This document shows, in pieces, positions 8,606 through 17,477 of a stretch of 64,000 bases of DNA. Where the stretch lies: the NCBI RefSeq assembly GCF_014649955.1, contig NZ_BMUA01000033.1, positions 1 to 64,000 of the forward strand, read 5' to 3'. A program made the position numbers and the translations under genes. This stretch comes from Streptomyces violascens. GTDB taxonomy: Bacteria > Actinomycetota > Actinomycetes > Streptomycetales > Streptomycetaceae. Under the pieces are notes generated by a model. That model was not told where the DNA came from. It ran no database searches and was given only the letters and a program-made list of their open reading frames with translations. The first letter of the stretch is position 1. Each line of letters opens with the position of its first letter.

Positions 8606-9858
8606 CGGCCGCGGCCCGGATCCGCAGCCTGCGCTGGCGGCTCACCGCGCTGTTCGCTCTGGCCAGCGTCGTCGGGCTGGTCGCTCTGGCGGCATTCGCC
8701 ATCCACAGCGACAGCGTCGCCGCACACCGCCAGCTCGACACCACGATGGGCTTGCAGACCGACCACGCGGTCAGCCTGATCGACTACGACGACGCCGGCC
8801 GTCTCAACCTCCAGCCGCTGCTCGATGCGATGGAGACCGACTGCCCGGCACTGACCGTACTGTCCGGGGCCGCCGGCCACTTGACCGTGGCCCGTCCACC
8901 GCATCAGCCGTGCACCGTTGTCGCGCTTTCCGCCATCCAGACGGTCGCCGCCACCGCGGTGCGCCATGGATCGGATGCCTGGGCCGACACGCAGACGCCG
9001 GACGGCGACCACGCACGGCTGCTCGCCACCCCGTTCCCGGGTCCCGATGACAAGACCCTGGGTGGAGTGGTCGTGGCCGCCATCGACACCGCCGACAGCG
9101 AGGCCGAACACCGCCATCTGGTAGCCCTCTTGGCGGCGGGCTGTGCCGCCCTGGTGACGCTGTCGTCCCTCGCCGGCCACCTGCTGTCCGGCAGGGCGGT
9201 ACGTCCGGCACTGATCGCGCTCCACCAGCAGGAAGCATTCCTTGCAGACGCCGCCCACGACCTGCGCACCCCCGCCGCGTCGCTGCGCGCCCTCGCCGAG
9301 ACGGCCCGCCATGACGATGCCCTGCGCACCGAGGCACTCGACCGCACGGTGCACTTGGCAAGTCGGATGGGCGACCTCATCGACGGACTGCTCACCCGAG
9401 CCAGGCTGGTGGCCGGTGTTGCCGCCATCACCCGCGAGCCCTTGCGCCTCGACCAGCTCGTCGAGGCCCTTGTTGACGACACTCCAACTGGTGCGCACCA
9501 GGTCACCGTTCTGGCCGAACCAGTCATTGTCGAGGGCGACTCCGACCTGCTGCGCCGGGCCCTGGCCAACCTGCTCGACAACGCGCTCGCCTACGGCCAC
9601 GCTCCAGGACGACACTCCCAAATCGACGTCTCCGTGACGCCGGAGGGCACGGTCACCGTCGACGACGCCGGGCCCGGCATACCCACGGCCCTCGCCGACT
9701 CCCTGTTCGAACGGTTCCACAGCAGGTCGGGATCCACCGGCCTGGGACTGTCCATCGCGTCTTGGGTCGCCCATGCCCACGGCGGCACCCTCACCGTCGA
9801 GCCGAGCCCGCGCGGTGGTGCCCGCTTCGTCCTGCGGCTCCCCAGTCGGGCCAAGTAG
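8602..9858 (+). CDS. sensor histidine kinase
   Basis: A 418-residue kinase. It has a first membrane segment (LTALFALASVVGLVALAAF), an extracellular sensor region, a second membrane segment (LVALLAAGCAALVTLSSLAGHLL) and then the dimerisation domain with His219 in LADAAHDLRTPAASLRAL. The ATP-binding domain has the N-box LLRRALANLLDNALAYG, the G1 box VDDAGPGIP and G2 STGLGLSIASWV. All catalytic boxes are intact. It is translationally coupled to the response regulator, forming a cognate pair. Confidence 0.92.
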   Translation: MTAAARIRSLRWRLTALFALASVVGLVALAAFAIHSDSVAAHRQLDTTMGLQTDHAVSLIDYDDAGRLNLQPLLDAMETDCPALTVLSGAAGHLTVARPPHQPCTVVALSAIQTVAATAVRHGSDAWADTQTPDGDHARLLATPFPGPDDKTLGGVVVAAIDTADSEAEHRHLVALLAAGCAALVTLSSLAGHLLSGRAVRPALIALHQQEAFLADAAHDLRTPAASLRALAETARHDDALRTEALDRTVHLASRMGDLIDGLLTRARLVAGVAAITREPLRLDQLVEALVDDTPTGAHQVTVLAEPVIVEGDSDLLRRALANLLDNALAYGHAPGRHSQIDVSVTPEGTVTVDDAGPGIPTALADSLFERFHSRSGSTGLGLSIASWVAHAHGGTLTVEPSPRGGARFVLRLPSRAK

Positions 9859-10145
9859 CCCTCGTCCGTGGGCCCAGGGCGCTTCCGCACAGGTCCCCAC
9901 CTCGGCCACCGCGACGGGAGACCGGCGCCGGTACGTTCAACGGCACCCCGACAGGGCCGGCCCTACCGCCTCGCGCGGGGGCCCTCGTCGAGGAGTCCCG
10001 GCGTGCGCCGACGGGCCGGTGAGCGGCCGACTGGCCGACCGCGGCATGCTGAACCACTTCGCCCGGGACAAGCACACCTGCCACAGCTCCCGCCGTCGAA
10101 CCGTATTTCGACTACAAGCGCGTAGACGAATGGCTGGATCGCCCC
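9859..10145. other. intergenic stretch downstream of the kinase
   Basis: No family was recognised. A short plus frame ends EPYFDYKRVDEWLDRP before a TAA just ahead of the iron-box-like site, which might be the tail of a lost gene. Confidence 0.25.
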
Positions 10146-10164
10146 TAAGGTATGCCTAAGCTAA
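10146..10164. promoter_or_regulatory. iron-box-like inverted repeat (DmdR/IdeR type)
   Basis: The 19 bp TAAGGTATGCCTAAGCTAA matches the actinobacterial iron-box consensus TTAGGTTAGGCTAACCTAA at 14 of 19 positions, including most outer bases. DmdR/IdeR repressors bind such sites with Fe(II). What follows is only a cytochrome P450 remnant, so the site may be an orphaned operator. Confidence 0.4.
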
Positions 10165-10183
10165 CTCGCGGAATGCGGGGTGA

Positions 10184-10279
10184 GCGCACTTCTCGCTGCC
10201 GGTGCCGTCGATGACCATCTGCGAGATCCTCGGCGTCCCCTGCGCCGATCACCGGCTCTTCCAGAGCGCCGCGACCGGC
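10184..10279 (+). pseudogene. cytochrome P450 internal fragment
   Basis: The plus frame reads FSLPVPSMTICEILGVPCAD then HRLFQSAAT. It resembles the region before the I helix of actinobacterial P450s (typically LPVPSxVICxLLGVPYADHxFFQ). The frame has a stop just upstream and diverges downstream, with no heme-binding segment anywhere near. A short fossil. Confidence 0.5.
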
Positions 10280-10544
10280 GGTGTCCCCCCCCGTCATCGC
10301 CGACCGGCCCTGGGACGCGGTGCGCGCGGCACCGGCCGGAGCGGGGGGCAGGGGAGGGGGAACCCACGTGGTGAGGGCTTGGCTTGTCGATGAGGGTGCA
10401 CGGCTGACGGCGCGGGATCTGCCCTGCCTGCTGTAGGCCGATTATTATCGCCGGCCCCTACGACACGGAAGGCGCCGCCGTAGAGGAATCTGGCTTCTTC
10501 CTGACCCCTTGACAGTCCCGTCCCGTCACCGGAGGATCACCCTC
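10280..10544. promoter_or_regulatory. upstream region of the asparagine operon, with candidate promoter
   Basis: A perfect TTGACA at 10509-10514 is followed after 17 nt by GAGGAT (10532-10537), a possible weak -10. If used, transcription would start at or next to the GTG at 10545. The same bases contain GGAGG (10531-10535), a strong ribosome site at correct distance, so a longer leader from another promoter is equally possible. No gene was recognised in the rest. Confidence 0.3.
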
Positions 10545-11276
10545 GTGAACCTGTCAGACAGCCAGACAGGTGGTACGAGGCTGCGGCGCGTCAGCGCCAT
10601 GGAAGCGGTCCTCACCCACCTCCGTGGCGCCATCGAGCGCCGCGAATACGCGATCGGCGACAAGCTCCCCTCCGAGGCGGAGCTGTGCCGCACCCTGGAG
10701 GTCAGCCGCCCCGTGCTGCGCGAGGCTCTGCGAGCTCTGCAGACCATGGGGCTGACCGTCTCCAGGACCGGCAAGGGCACTTTCGTCGTCGCCAGCACCG
10801 TCGAGGACCCCACCTTCGGTGACTACTCGGCCAGCGACCTGCTGGAGGTGCGCCGACACGTCGAGATCCCGGTCGCCAGCTATGCGGCGCTGCGCCGCAC
10901 CCCGGAGAACCTCGACCACCTGGCCCACCTTCTGGACCGGATGGAGCGGGAGACCGACACCACCGCATGGGTCGCGATGGACACGCTCTTCCACCTGGCC
11001 ATCGCCGAGGCGGCCCAGAACCCGGTGTTCCGCCGGATCATCGAGGAGATCCGGGACGCGCTGGCCCGCCAGTCGGCCTTCCTCAACGAGCTGGGCGGCC
11101 GGCGCGAGCAGTCCAACCGCGAGCACCGGGCGATCGTTGAGGCGCTGATGGACGGTTCCGAACACGACGCGGTGGAGGCTATGACCCACCACCTCGACCG
11201 CGTCGAGACGACCCTCACCGACATCGTGCGCCCCCGGGGCACGGACATCCCCACGGAAGGCAGACCTGAGACGTGA
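10545..11276 (+). CDS. FadR/GntR-family regulator of the asparagine operon
   Basis: A 243-residue regulator. The N-terminal winged helix has GDKLPSEAELCRTLEVSRP and LREALRALQTMGLTVSRTGK. The C-terminal FCD domain includes LLEVRRHVEIPVA, MDTLFHLAIAEAAQNPVF and HRAIVEAL, with the His/Asp residues that bind a metal in this family. The GTG at 10545 sits 9 nt after GGAGG. The stop overlaps the permease start (GTGA), so the regulator is co-transcribed with its likely targets and probably senses an amino or carboxylic acid such as Asp, Asn or a C4 acid (inference). Confidence 0.88.
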   Translation: MNLSDSQTGGTRLRRVSAMEAVLTHLRGAIERREYAIGDKLPSEAELCRTLEVSRPVLREALRALQTMGLTVSRTGKGTFVVASTVEDPTFGDYSASDLLEVRRHVEIPVASYAALRRTPENLDHLAHLLDRMERETDTTAWVAMDTLFHLAIAEAAQNPVFRRIIEEIRDALARQSAFLNELGGRREQSNREHRAIVEALMDGSEHDAVEAMTHHLDRVETTLTDIVRPRGTDIPTEGRPET

Positions 11277-12730
11277 GCGAGCAGTCCCTGCAGGAAGAGT
11301 CCTCTCAGGCGGACATACGGACGCCCTCCGGTCACGTCGACGCCGGTGACGCGGGCTACCGCAAATCCCTCAAGTCGCGGCACGTCAACATGATCGCCAT
11401 CGGCGGCGCCATCGGCACCGGCCTGTTCCTCGGCGCGGGCGGCCGCCTCGCCGACGCGGGCCCCTCCCTCTTCATCGCGTACGCGGTATGCGGCGTCTTC
11501 GCCTTTCTTGTCGTCCGTGCCCTCGGCGAACTCGTCCTGTACCGGCCTTCATCCGGCGCGTTCGTCTCGTACGCCCGGGAGTTCCTCGGTGAGAAGGGCG
11601 CGTTCACCGCGGGCTGGATGTACTTCCTCAACTGGGTGACCACCGGCATCGCCGACATCACCGCCGTGGCCACCTACACCCACTACTGGGGCCTGTTCTC
11701 CGACATCCCCCAGTGGGTGATCGCGCTCGTCGCCCTGGCCGTGGTCCTCACCGTGAACCTCATCTCGGTGAAGTTCTTCGGCGAACTGGAGTTCTGGTTC
11801 GCCATCGTCAAGGTCAGCGCCCTCGTGATCTTCATGGCGATCGCCATCTTCCTGCTGGTCACCCGGCACCCGGTCGACGGCACCACCCCCGGCCCGTCGC
11901 TGATCACCGACCACGGCGGTGTCTTCCCCAACGGCGTGCTGCCGATGCTGCTGATCATCCAGGGTGTCGTCTTCGCCTACGCCTCCGTCGAGCTGGTCGG
12001 CGTCGCGGCGGGCGAGACCGAGAACCCCGAGAAGATCATGCCGAAGGCGATCAACTCGATCATGTGGCGCGTCGGCCTGTTCTACGTCGGCTCGGTCGTC
12101 CTGCTGTCGATGCTGCTGCCCTGGAACACGTACTCCGCAGGCCAGAGCCCGTTCGTGACGGTCCTCTCCCACATCGGTGTCCCGGCGGCCGGCGGCGTGA
12201 TGAACCTCGTCGTGCTCACCGCGGCCATGTCCTCGCTCAACTCCGGCCTGTACTCCACCGGGCGCATCCTGCGCTCCATGGCGATGTCCGGCTCGGCACC
12301 GAAGTTCACGGGCGTGATGAGCCGCACCCAGGTCCCCTACGGCGGCATCCTGCTCACCAGCGGCATCTGTGTCCTCGGAGTGGGCCTCAACTTCGTCGTC
12401 CCGGCGGACGCGTTCGAGATCGTGCTCAACTTCGCGGCGATCGGCATCCTGTCCACCTGGGGCATGATCATGATCTGCCACCTGCTGTTCTGGCGGAAGA
12501 CGCGGTCAGGCGAGCTGTCCCGGCCGAGCTACCGTCTGCCCGGCTCCCCGTGGACCGAGATCGTCACGCTCGGCTTCCTCCTCTCCGTGTTCGTCCTGAT
12601 GTACGCCGACGGCGGCGCCAGCCGCACCACCGTGCTGTGCCTGCCGCTGATCGTGGCTGCCCTGGTGGCCGGCTGGTACGGCGTACGCGGGCGGGTCGCC
12701 CGTGCAGAGTCCTCCAAGGTGAATGTGTGA
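11273..12730 (+). CDS. ansP: amino-acid permease, probable L-asparagine transporter
   Basis: A 485-residue APC-superfamily permease with about 12 membrane segments. The first has the family motif MIAIGGAIGTGLFLGAGGRL. ELVGVAAGETENPEKIMPKA and LNSGLYSTGRILRSMAMSG are typical of the amino-acid/proton symporters that include AnsP. The asparagine assignment rests on similarity to AnsP and on being coupled to asparaginase and aspartase genes. GTG start overlaps the regulator stop; the stop overlaps the asparaginase start. Confidence 0.85.
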   Translation: MSEQSLQEESSQADIRTPSGHVDAGDAGYRKSLKSRHVNMIAIGGAIGTGLFLGAGGRLADAGPSLFIAYAVCGVFAFLVVRALGELVLYRPSSGAFVSYAREFLGEKGAFTAGWMYFLNWVTTGIADITAVATYTHYWGLFSDIPQWVIALVALAVVLTVNLISVKFFGELEFWFAIVKVSALVIFMAIAIFLLVTRHPVDGTTPGPSLITDHGGVFPNGVLPMLLIIQGVVFAYASVELVGVAAGETENPEKIMPKAINSIMWRVGLFYVGSVVLLSMLLPWNTYSAGQSPFVTVLSHIGVPAAGGVMNLVVLTAAMSSLNSGLYSTGRILRSMAMSGSAPKFTGVMSRTQVPYGGILLTSGICVLGVGLNFVVPADAFEIVLNFAAIGILSTWGMIMICHLLFWRKTRSGELSRPSYRLPGSPWTEIVTLGFLLSVFVLMYADGGASRTTVLCLPLIVAALVAGWYGVRGRVARAESSKVNV

Positions 12731-13797
12731 ACCACGCAGTGTTGTACGGAAGTCCGGTGGCTCAGGCTCCTGTGATTCGGGAGCCCCTCCACGCCCCGGT
12801 CGCCCACCTCATCCGCGGAGGAGTCGTCGAAGGCATCCACTACGGCTCGGTCGTCTTCCTCGGCGCCGACTCGGCCGTGGAGCTCCAACTCGGTGACATC
12901 GAAGCCGCCTTCTACCCGCGCTCGGCGCTCAAACCGCTGCAGGCGGTGGCGATGGTGAGGGCGGGGCTGCCGCTCGACGGGGAGCTACTGTCGCTGACCG
13001 CGGCCAGCCACTCCGGCGAGACACGGCACCTCGCCGGCACCCGTCGCATCCTGGAGCTGGCCGGGGTCCGTGAGGACGACCTGCGCAACGTCCCGGACCT
13101 CCCGTACGACCCGGTTGTGCGCGACACCTGGGTGCGCGAGGGGCGCCTGCCGTCCCGGCTCGCGCAGAACTGCTCCGGCAAGCACGCGGCCATGCTGTAC
13201 ACCTGCGAGCGCAACGGCTGGTCGCTGCGGGACTACCTCGACCCCACCCACCCCCTCCAGCGGGCCATCGCCGAGACCGTCGAGGACCTCACCGGCCAGG
13301 CGATCGCCCGGGTGACCGTCGACGGCTGCGGCGCGCCCCTGTTCTCCGTCTCGCTGCACGGGCTCGCGCGCGCCGCGGCCCGGATCATCACCTCGCCGGC
13401 CGGCACCCCGGAGGCCCGAGTGGCCGACGCGATGCGCGAGCACGCCGAGATGGCCTCGGGCTCGGGGCGCGACGCCGCCGCGCTGATGCGCGCCGTGCCC
13501 GGGCTCCTCACCAAGGACGGCTTCGAGGGTGTCCAGGTCGTCGCCCTGCCGGACGGCCGGGTCATCGCCGTGAAGATCTCCGACGGGGCGAGCCGGGCGC
13601 GCATACCGGTCGTTGCCGCGGCCCTCGCCCGCGCCGGCATCGACCCGGCGGCTCTCGCCGAGTTCGCGGGTGAACCGCTGCTCGGAGGCGGCAAGCCGGT
13701 CGGCAGCATCCGGCCGGTCCGCTCTCTCTCCGCTCTCCCCAACGCAAACCTGACCGAGCGAATCGTCCACCTCCGAAAGAGGCCCGCACAGCCATGA
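12727..13797 (+). CDS. L-asparaginase II family protein (thermolabile, rhizobial type)
   Basis: A 356-residue enzyme of the family of Rhizobium etli asparaginase II, unrelated to the bacterial type I/II enzymes used clinically. Signatures are FYPRSALKPLQAVAMVRAG, LTAASHSGE, RLAQNCSGKHAAML and VDGCGAPLFS. The SxxK-like Ser/Lys pairs and the Cys of the NCSGKH and DGCG motifs are conserved. It hydrolyses Asn to Asp and ammonia in the cytoplasm. The GTG at 12727 overlaps the permease stop by 4 nt and the stop overlaps aspA (ATGA). Confidence 0.87.
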   Translation: MNHAVLYGSPVAQAPVIREPLHAPVAHLIRGGVVEGIHYGSVVFLGADSAVELQLGDIEAAFYPRSALKPLQAVAMVRAGLPLDGELLSLTAASHSGETRHLAGTRRILELAGVREDDLRNVPDLPYDPVVRDTWVREGRLPSRLAQNCSGKHAAMLYTCERNGWSLRDYLDPTHPLQRAIAETVEDLTGQAIARVTVDGCGAPLFSVSLHGLARAAARIITSPAGTPEARVADAMREHAEMASGSGRDAAALMRAVPGLLTKDGFEGVQVVALPDGRVIAVKISDGASRARIPVVAAALARAGIDPAALAEFAGEPLLGGGKPVGSIRPVRSLSALPNANLTERIVHLRKRPAQP

Positions 13798-15206
13798 CCT
13801 CCGCAGCCCACCGCAGCGAACACGACCTGCTCGGCTACCGCGACGTACCCGCCGAGGCGTACTGGGGCATACACACCCTGCGCGCCGAGGAGAACTTCCC
13901 CATCTCGGGGACGCAGATCTCCGCGTACCCGCACCTGATCGATGCCCTCGCCGCCGTCAAGGAGGCCGCCGCCCTCGCCAACGAGGAACTCGGCCTGCTG
14001 GAGCCGGAGAAGGCCGCCGCCATCGTCGAGGCATGCCGCGAGATCCGTGACGGCAAGCTGCACGACCAGTTCGTCGTCGACGTCATCCAGGGCGGCGCCG
14101 GCACCTCGACGAACATGAACGCCAACGAGGTCGTCGCCAACCGAGCGCTGGAGCTGCTCGGCCACACCAGGGGCGAGTACCAGCACCTGCACCCGAACGA
14201 GGACGTCAACCTCGGCCAGTCCACCAACGACGTCTACCCGACCGCCGTCAAGATCGCCACCGTCTTCGCGGTGTGCGGTCTGGTCAAGGCGATGGCCGTG
14301 CTCCAGGACGCCTTCGCCCGCAAGGCCGTCGAGTTCCGCGACGTCCTGAAGATGGGCCGCACCCAGCTCCAGGACGCCGTGCCGATGACGCTGGGGCAGG
14401 AGTTCTCGGCGTACGCGGTCATGATTGAGGAGGACCGCAGCCGGCTGGCGGAGGCCGTCGAGCTGATCCAGGAGATCAACCTCGGCGCCACGGCGATCGG
14501 TACGGGCCTCAACGCCCCGGCCGGATACGCCGAGTCGGCGCGCCGCCACCTGGCCGGGATCACCGGCCTTCCGCTGGTGACGGCCGCCAACCTGGTCGAG
14601 GCCACCCAGGACTGCGGTGCCTTCGTGCAGATGTCCGGCGTGCTCAAGCGGATCGCCGTCAAGCTCTCCAAGAGCTGCAACGACCTCAGGCTGCTGTCGT
14701 CCGGGCCGCGCGCGGGCCTGAACGAGATCAACCTGCCGCCGGTGCAAGCCGGTTCGAGCATCATGCCCGGCAAGGTCAACCCGGTGATCCCAGAAGTCGT
14801 GAACCAGGTCGCCTTCGAGGTGATCGGCAACGACGTCACCATCACCATGGCCGCGGAGGCCGGGCAGCTCCAGCTGAACGCCTTCGAGCCGGTCATCCTG
14901 CACTCCCTCTCCAAGAGCATCATGCACCTGGAGCGCGCCTGCCTGACCCTCGCCGAGCGGTGCGTCGCCGGGATCACGGCGAACGAGGCGGAACTGCGGG
15001 CCGCCGTGGAGAACTCCATCGGCCTGGTCACCGCCCTCAACCCGCACATCGGCTATGAGGCGGCCACTGGCATCGCCAAGGAGGCCCTCGCCAGCGGGCG
15101 TGGCGTCGCCGAACTCGTACTGGAGAAAGGCCTGTTGCCAGCCGAGCGGCTGCAGGCGCTGCTACGGCCCGAGGTGCTCGCGGGCAGCGGTTCGCCGAAG
15201 CTCTGA
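13794..15206 (+). CDS. aspA: aspartate ammonia-lyase
   Basis: A 470-residue fumarase/aspartase-superfamily lyase that converts Asp to fumarate and ammonia. Visible family blocks are GTSTNMNANEVVANRA, QSTNDVYPTAVKIA, GRTQLQDAVPMTLGQEF and the signature GSSIMPGKVNPVIPE around residue 320 (SS loop with catalytic Ser). TNMNANEV and the aspartase-like N-terminus (EHDLLGYRDVPAEAYWGIHT) favour aspartase over fumarase. It is the last gene of the Asn operon and completes Asn to Asp to fumarate. Confidence 0.92.
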   Translation: MTSAAHRSEHDLLGYRDVPAEAYWGIHTLRAEENFPISGTQISAYPHLIDALAAVKEAAALANEELGLLEPEKAAAIVEACREIRDGKLHDQFVVDVIQGGAGTSTNMNANEVVANRALELLGHTRGEYQHLHPNEDVNLGQSTNDVYPTAVKIATVFAVCGLVKAMAVLQDAFARKAVEFRDVLKMGRTQLQDAVPMTLGQEFSAYAVMIEEDRSRLAEAVELIQEINLGATAIGTGLNAPAGYAESARRHLAGITGLPLVTAANLVEATQDCGAFVQMSGVLKRIAVKLSKSCNDLRLLSSGPRAGLNEINLPPVQAGSSIMPGKVNPVIPEVVNQVAFEVIGNDVTITMAAEAGQLQLNAFEPVILHSLSKSIMHLERACLTLAERCVAGITANEAELRAAVENSIGLVTALNPHIGYEAATGIAKEALASGRGVAELVLEKGLLPAERLQALLRPEVLAGSGSPKL

Positions 15207-15219
15207 CCCGGCCGCCGGG
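15207..15219 (+). terminator. short GC hairpin after aspA
   Basis: CCCGG, loop CCG, CCGGG begins directly at the aspA stop. The stem is only 5 bp and there is no T tract, so this is a weak terminator candidate. Confidence 0.25.
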
Positions 15220-15479
15220 CGGTTGGAGCGCCCCTGCCCTCCGTCACCACCGCATGTGAGCCAGGGCCGTTGATTGGACACTCCCGTTGATCCGGAAGAT
15301 GAGCCGTATGCCGAGCTGCCAGTGAGGTGACACGGTCCCCTGGATCACGTTCTGGGCCGGATGGTGAGTGCTGCGAGTGTGATGGTGCGAGGCGGATGTA
15401 GGCACGCTTCTCTCAGCGGGTGGCGACGGTTCGGGGGGGGCTGTGAGGTCGGTCGACTTCGGTTCGAATGCATTGAGGC

Positions 15480-15640
15480 CTGTTCCAGGACCCGCTGGAG
15501 CTTGGGCCCGTCACCGTAGTGTCCGGGCGTCAGGTCGAAGGCTGAGGGCCGGCACCGTCCTCGGTGACGAGGCGGACCTTGGTGGTGCATCCGCCGCGGG
15601 AACGCCCCAGGGATTCGCCGATCTGCAGGTATGGACCTGT
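15480..15640 (-). pseudogene. IS5-type DDE transposase fragment
   Basis: The minus strand reads ESLGRSRGGCTTKVRLVTED and, after a frameshift, PSAFDLTPGHYGDGPKLQRV. This is the middle DDE region of IS5-group transposases (GRSRGGxTTKxHLxxD...FxLTPGQxxD). No other part of the element is present, and nothing else is recognised between 15220 and 15697. Confidence 0.6.
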
Positions 15641-15697
15641 TGATCAATCGGCCGCAGACTGATCAGCGGGGACGGCATCCGGACAGGAGACAGGCGC

Positions 15698-16486
15698 ATG
15701 ACGCGAATACCCGCTGCCACAGGGGCAGTTGAGGAGTTTGTTGCTCGGCTCGCGGAGGGTCCGTACGGGTCGGTGGGCGGCAGCCCGGCGCTGGGGCCCC
15801 AACCGGCCGCGTGGCTCGTACAGATGGCAGCCTCGCTGTTCGGAGGTCAGGACTCCGGCCGAGCCGATGCGTGGGCGCGACGGTTGCACGCCGGGATGGG
15901 CGGGCTGGGTGGACAGGTGCCGTTCCGGGTCGTGCACGACTGGCACGTGCGCACCGTAGTGCCCCTGCTGACGCAGGCGAGTGTGCGGTGCGGTGCCGAT
16001 GGCGAGGACCAGGAAGGCGTACGGCGGTTGCACAGCAGAGCCCTGGCAGGGGAACGGGTCACGGAGACGGAGTGGGCCGGGGCCCTGGTGCCCGCGCTGA
16101 CCGAGGTGTACCGCCGTGCCTATCCGTACGCCGACGCTCATGCCGCCGCCTCCGCCGGCGCGCACGCCTACGCCATGGACAACGACTACGGCGAGGAGAG
16201 GGCCGCCGAGTTCGCCTCGTTTTACGCGGAGCTCAACACCGATGCCAACGCCCGTTCCTTCGCCGACGCCAACGCCCTGGCGAACGCCCGGGCCCTGGCG
16301 GCCGCCTTCGCTGACGCCGATGAGCACGCTCTGGCCGATGCGTATCCGTTCGCATACGTGCATGCCTGCGCCCTCGCCTTCGCCCGTGCGGACGGCGCGG
16401 GGGAGGGGTGGCCGGGTCGCTACCGGGCGGCGTGCGAGCGGTTGGCCGACGGGCTCGCCGACAGTGTGGGCCGGGGCGCGAGCTGA
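15698..16486 (+). CDS. Ala-rich repeat protein of unknown function (SpcZ-like?)
   Basis: A 262-residue acidic, alanine-rich protein. The C-terminal half is a heptad-like repeat series in which ADA/ANA steps recur (YADAHAAASAGAHAYAMD, NARSFADANALANARALAA, FADADEHALADAYPFAYVHA), suggesting a solenoid or long helical bundle. There is no signal peptide or enzyme motif. I recall similar proteins annotated SpcZ in Streptomyces, but without confirmation. ATG 15698 follows an AGGAGA site. It converges on the TauD gene with a shared terminator between. Confidence 0.6.
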   Translation: MTRIPAATGAVEEFVARLAEGPYGSVGGSPALGPQPAAWLVQMAASLFGGQDSGRADAWARRLHAGMGGLGGQVPFRVVHDWHVRTVVPLLTQASVRCGADGEDQEGVRRLHSRALAGERVTETEWAGALVPALTEVYRRAYPYADAHAAASAGAHAYAMDNDYGEERAAEFASFYAELNTDANARSFADANALANARALAAAFADADEHALADAYPFAYVHACALAFARADGAGEGWPGRYRAACERLADGLADSVGRGAS

Positions 16487-16495
16487 GGACGAGGG

Positions 16496-16533
16496 CGGAC
16501 CTGCGGCCGGAACAGAGTCCCGCCGCAGGTCCG
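16496..16533. terminator. bidirectional terminator hairpin
   Basis: A perfect 12 bp stem (CGGACCTGCGGC 16496-16507 with GCCGCAGGTCCG 16522-16533) and a 14 nt loop lie between two convergent genes, 10 nt after the stop of the plus-strand gene and 15 nt after the stop of the TauD gene. No T tract, as is common in Streptomyces. It closes the NRPS operon on the minus strand. Confidence 0.7.
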
Positions 16534-16547
16534 ACCGGTGCGGTGCG

Positions 16548-17420
16548 TCAGGCAGTGGGGCGGTGGCCCCGAATGGCGACGCGCCTGCCGTAACGGGTGT
16601 ACGGGAAGTAGTCCCAGATCGCGTGGTGTTGCACGCAGCGGTTGTCCCAGAACACCAGCGTGCCCGGCGTCCAGCGGACGCGGCAGTGCAGGAGCGCGGT
16701 ACTGGCGATGTGGTCGCACAGCATGTCGATGACCGATCTGCTCTCGCGGCGCGAGAGCTGCTCGATGTGTGAGACGTAGACGTTGTTGACGAACAGCAGT
16801 CTCCGGCCGGTTTCGGGGTGCCGCGCCACCACCGGGTGCACGTTCTTGGGGACGTCGTACTCGGGCGGCGGGGTCTGTCCCTGCCACGCGAGCAGCCCGT
16901 CGTGGACCGCGGTCATTCCGTCGATCAGCCCCTTCATGGCGGGCGACAGCATCTCGTAAGCGAGATGCATGTCGGCGAACATGGTGTCGCCGCCGCTGCC
17001 GACCTCGGGGGTGCGGGTGATGTACAGCATCGAACCGAGCGACGGCCTGAGGTCGGCCGTGCCGTCGGCGTGCCAGCCGTGACCCGCCACGGCGCGCGAC
17101 TCCTTGTCGGCGCTGATCTCCAGGACGTGCGGATCGGAGCCCTCGACGGGCAGCGTCACGGGATGCAGTTCGCCGAAGCGCCCGGCGAAGCGTTTGTGGT
17201 CCTCGTCCGTCAGCTCCTGGCCCCGGAACACCAGGACATGGTGGCGCAGGAAAGCGTGCTTGACCTCGGCCCACTGGTCGTCGGTGAGGTCCTTGGACAG
17301 ATCGAGGCCGGACACCTCGGCACCTATGACGGGTGTCAGCGGTTCGACGGCGATGGTGGCGTAGGGCTTCGGTGGCTCGGTGGTGATGCGTGCGATGGCA
17401 TCCAGCGCGAACTGTTCCAT
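16548..17420 (-). CDS. TauD/TfdA-type Fe(II)/2-oxoglutarate dioxygenase
   Basis: A 290-residue oxygenase of the TauD family. The metal ligands are His117 and Asp119 in GHGWHADGTADLRPS and the distal His265 in RCVQHHAIWDYFP. The 2-oxoglutarate-binding Arg lies further on (YGRRVAIRG). LVFRGQELTDEDHKRFAGRFG is a family block. It would hydroxylate an unactivated carbon. As the last gene of the NRPS/PKS operon it is a likely tailoring enzyme; in the detoxin/rimosamide family a TauD homologue is a conserved core gene, probably acting on the proline-derived unit. The start has GGAGG just upstream. Confidence 0.88.
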   Translation of the reverse strand: MEQFALDAIARITTEPPKPYATIAVEPLTPVIGAEVSGLDLSKDLTDDQWAEVKHAFLRHHVLVFRGQELTDEDHKRFAGRFGELHPVTLPVEGSDPHVLEISADKESRAVAGHGWHADGTADLRPSLGSMLYITRTPEVGSGGDTMFADMHLAYEMLSPAMKGLIDGMTAVHDGLLAWQGQTPPPEYDVPKNVHPVVARHPETGRRLLFVNNVYVSHIEQLSRRESRSVIDMLCDHIASTALLHCRVRWTPGTLVFWDNRCVQHHAIWDYFPYTRYGRRVAIRGHRPTA

Positions 17421-17477
17421 TGGTTGCGTCCTCCTGGACGTCGGTCACGGGTGGGAGGAATGCGGGGCGCCGGTCTT

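Noticed and set aside
10550..10570. CCTGTC...GACAGG dyad at the beginning of the FadR-type gene
   Set aside because: Lies inside the coding start and does not match the known FadR/GntR operator form; too weak to call.
11713..12726. Very long plus-strand frame upstream of the asparaginase
   Set aside because: It is an alternate-frame reading of the permease gene, rich in Arg/Pro/His; only the part from GTG 12727 is real.
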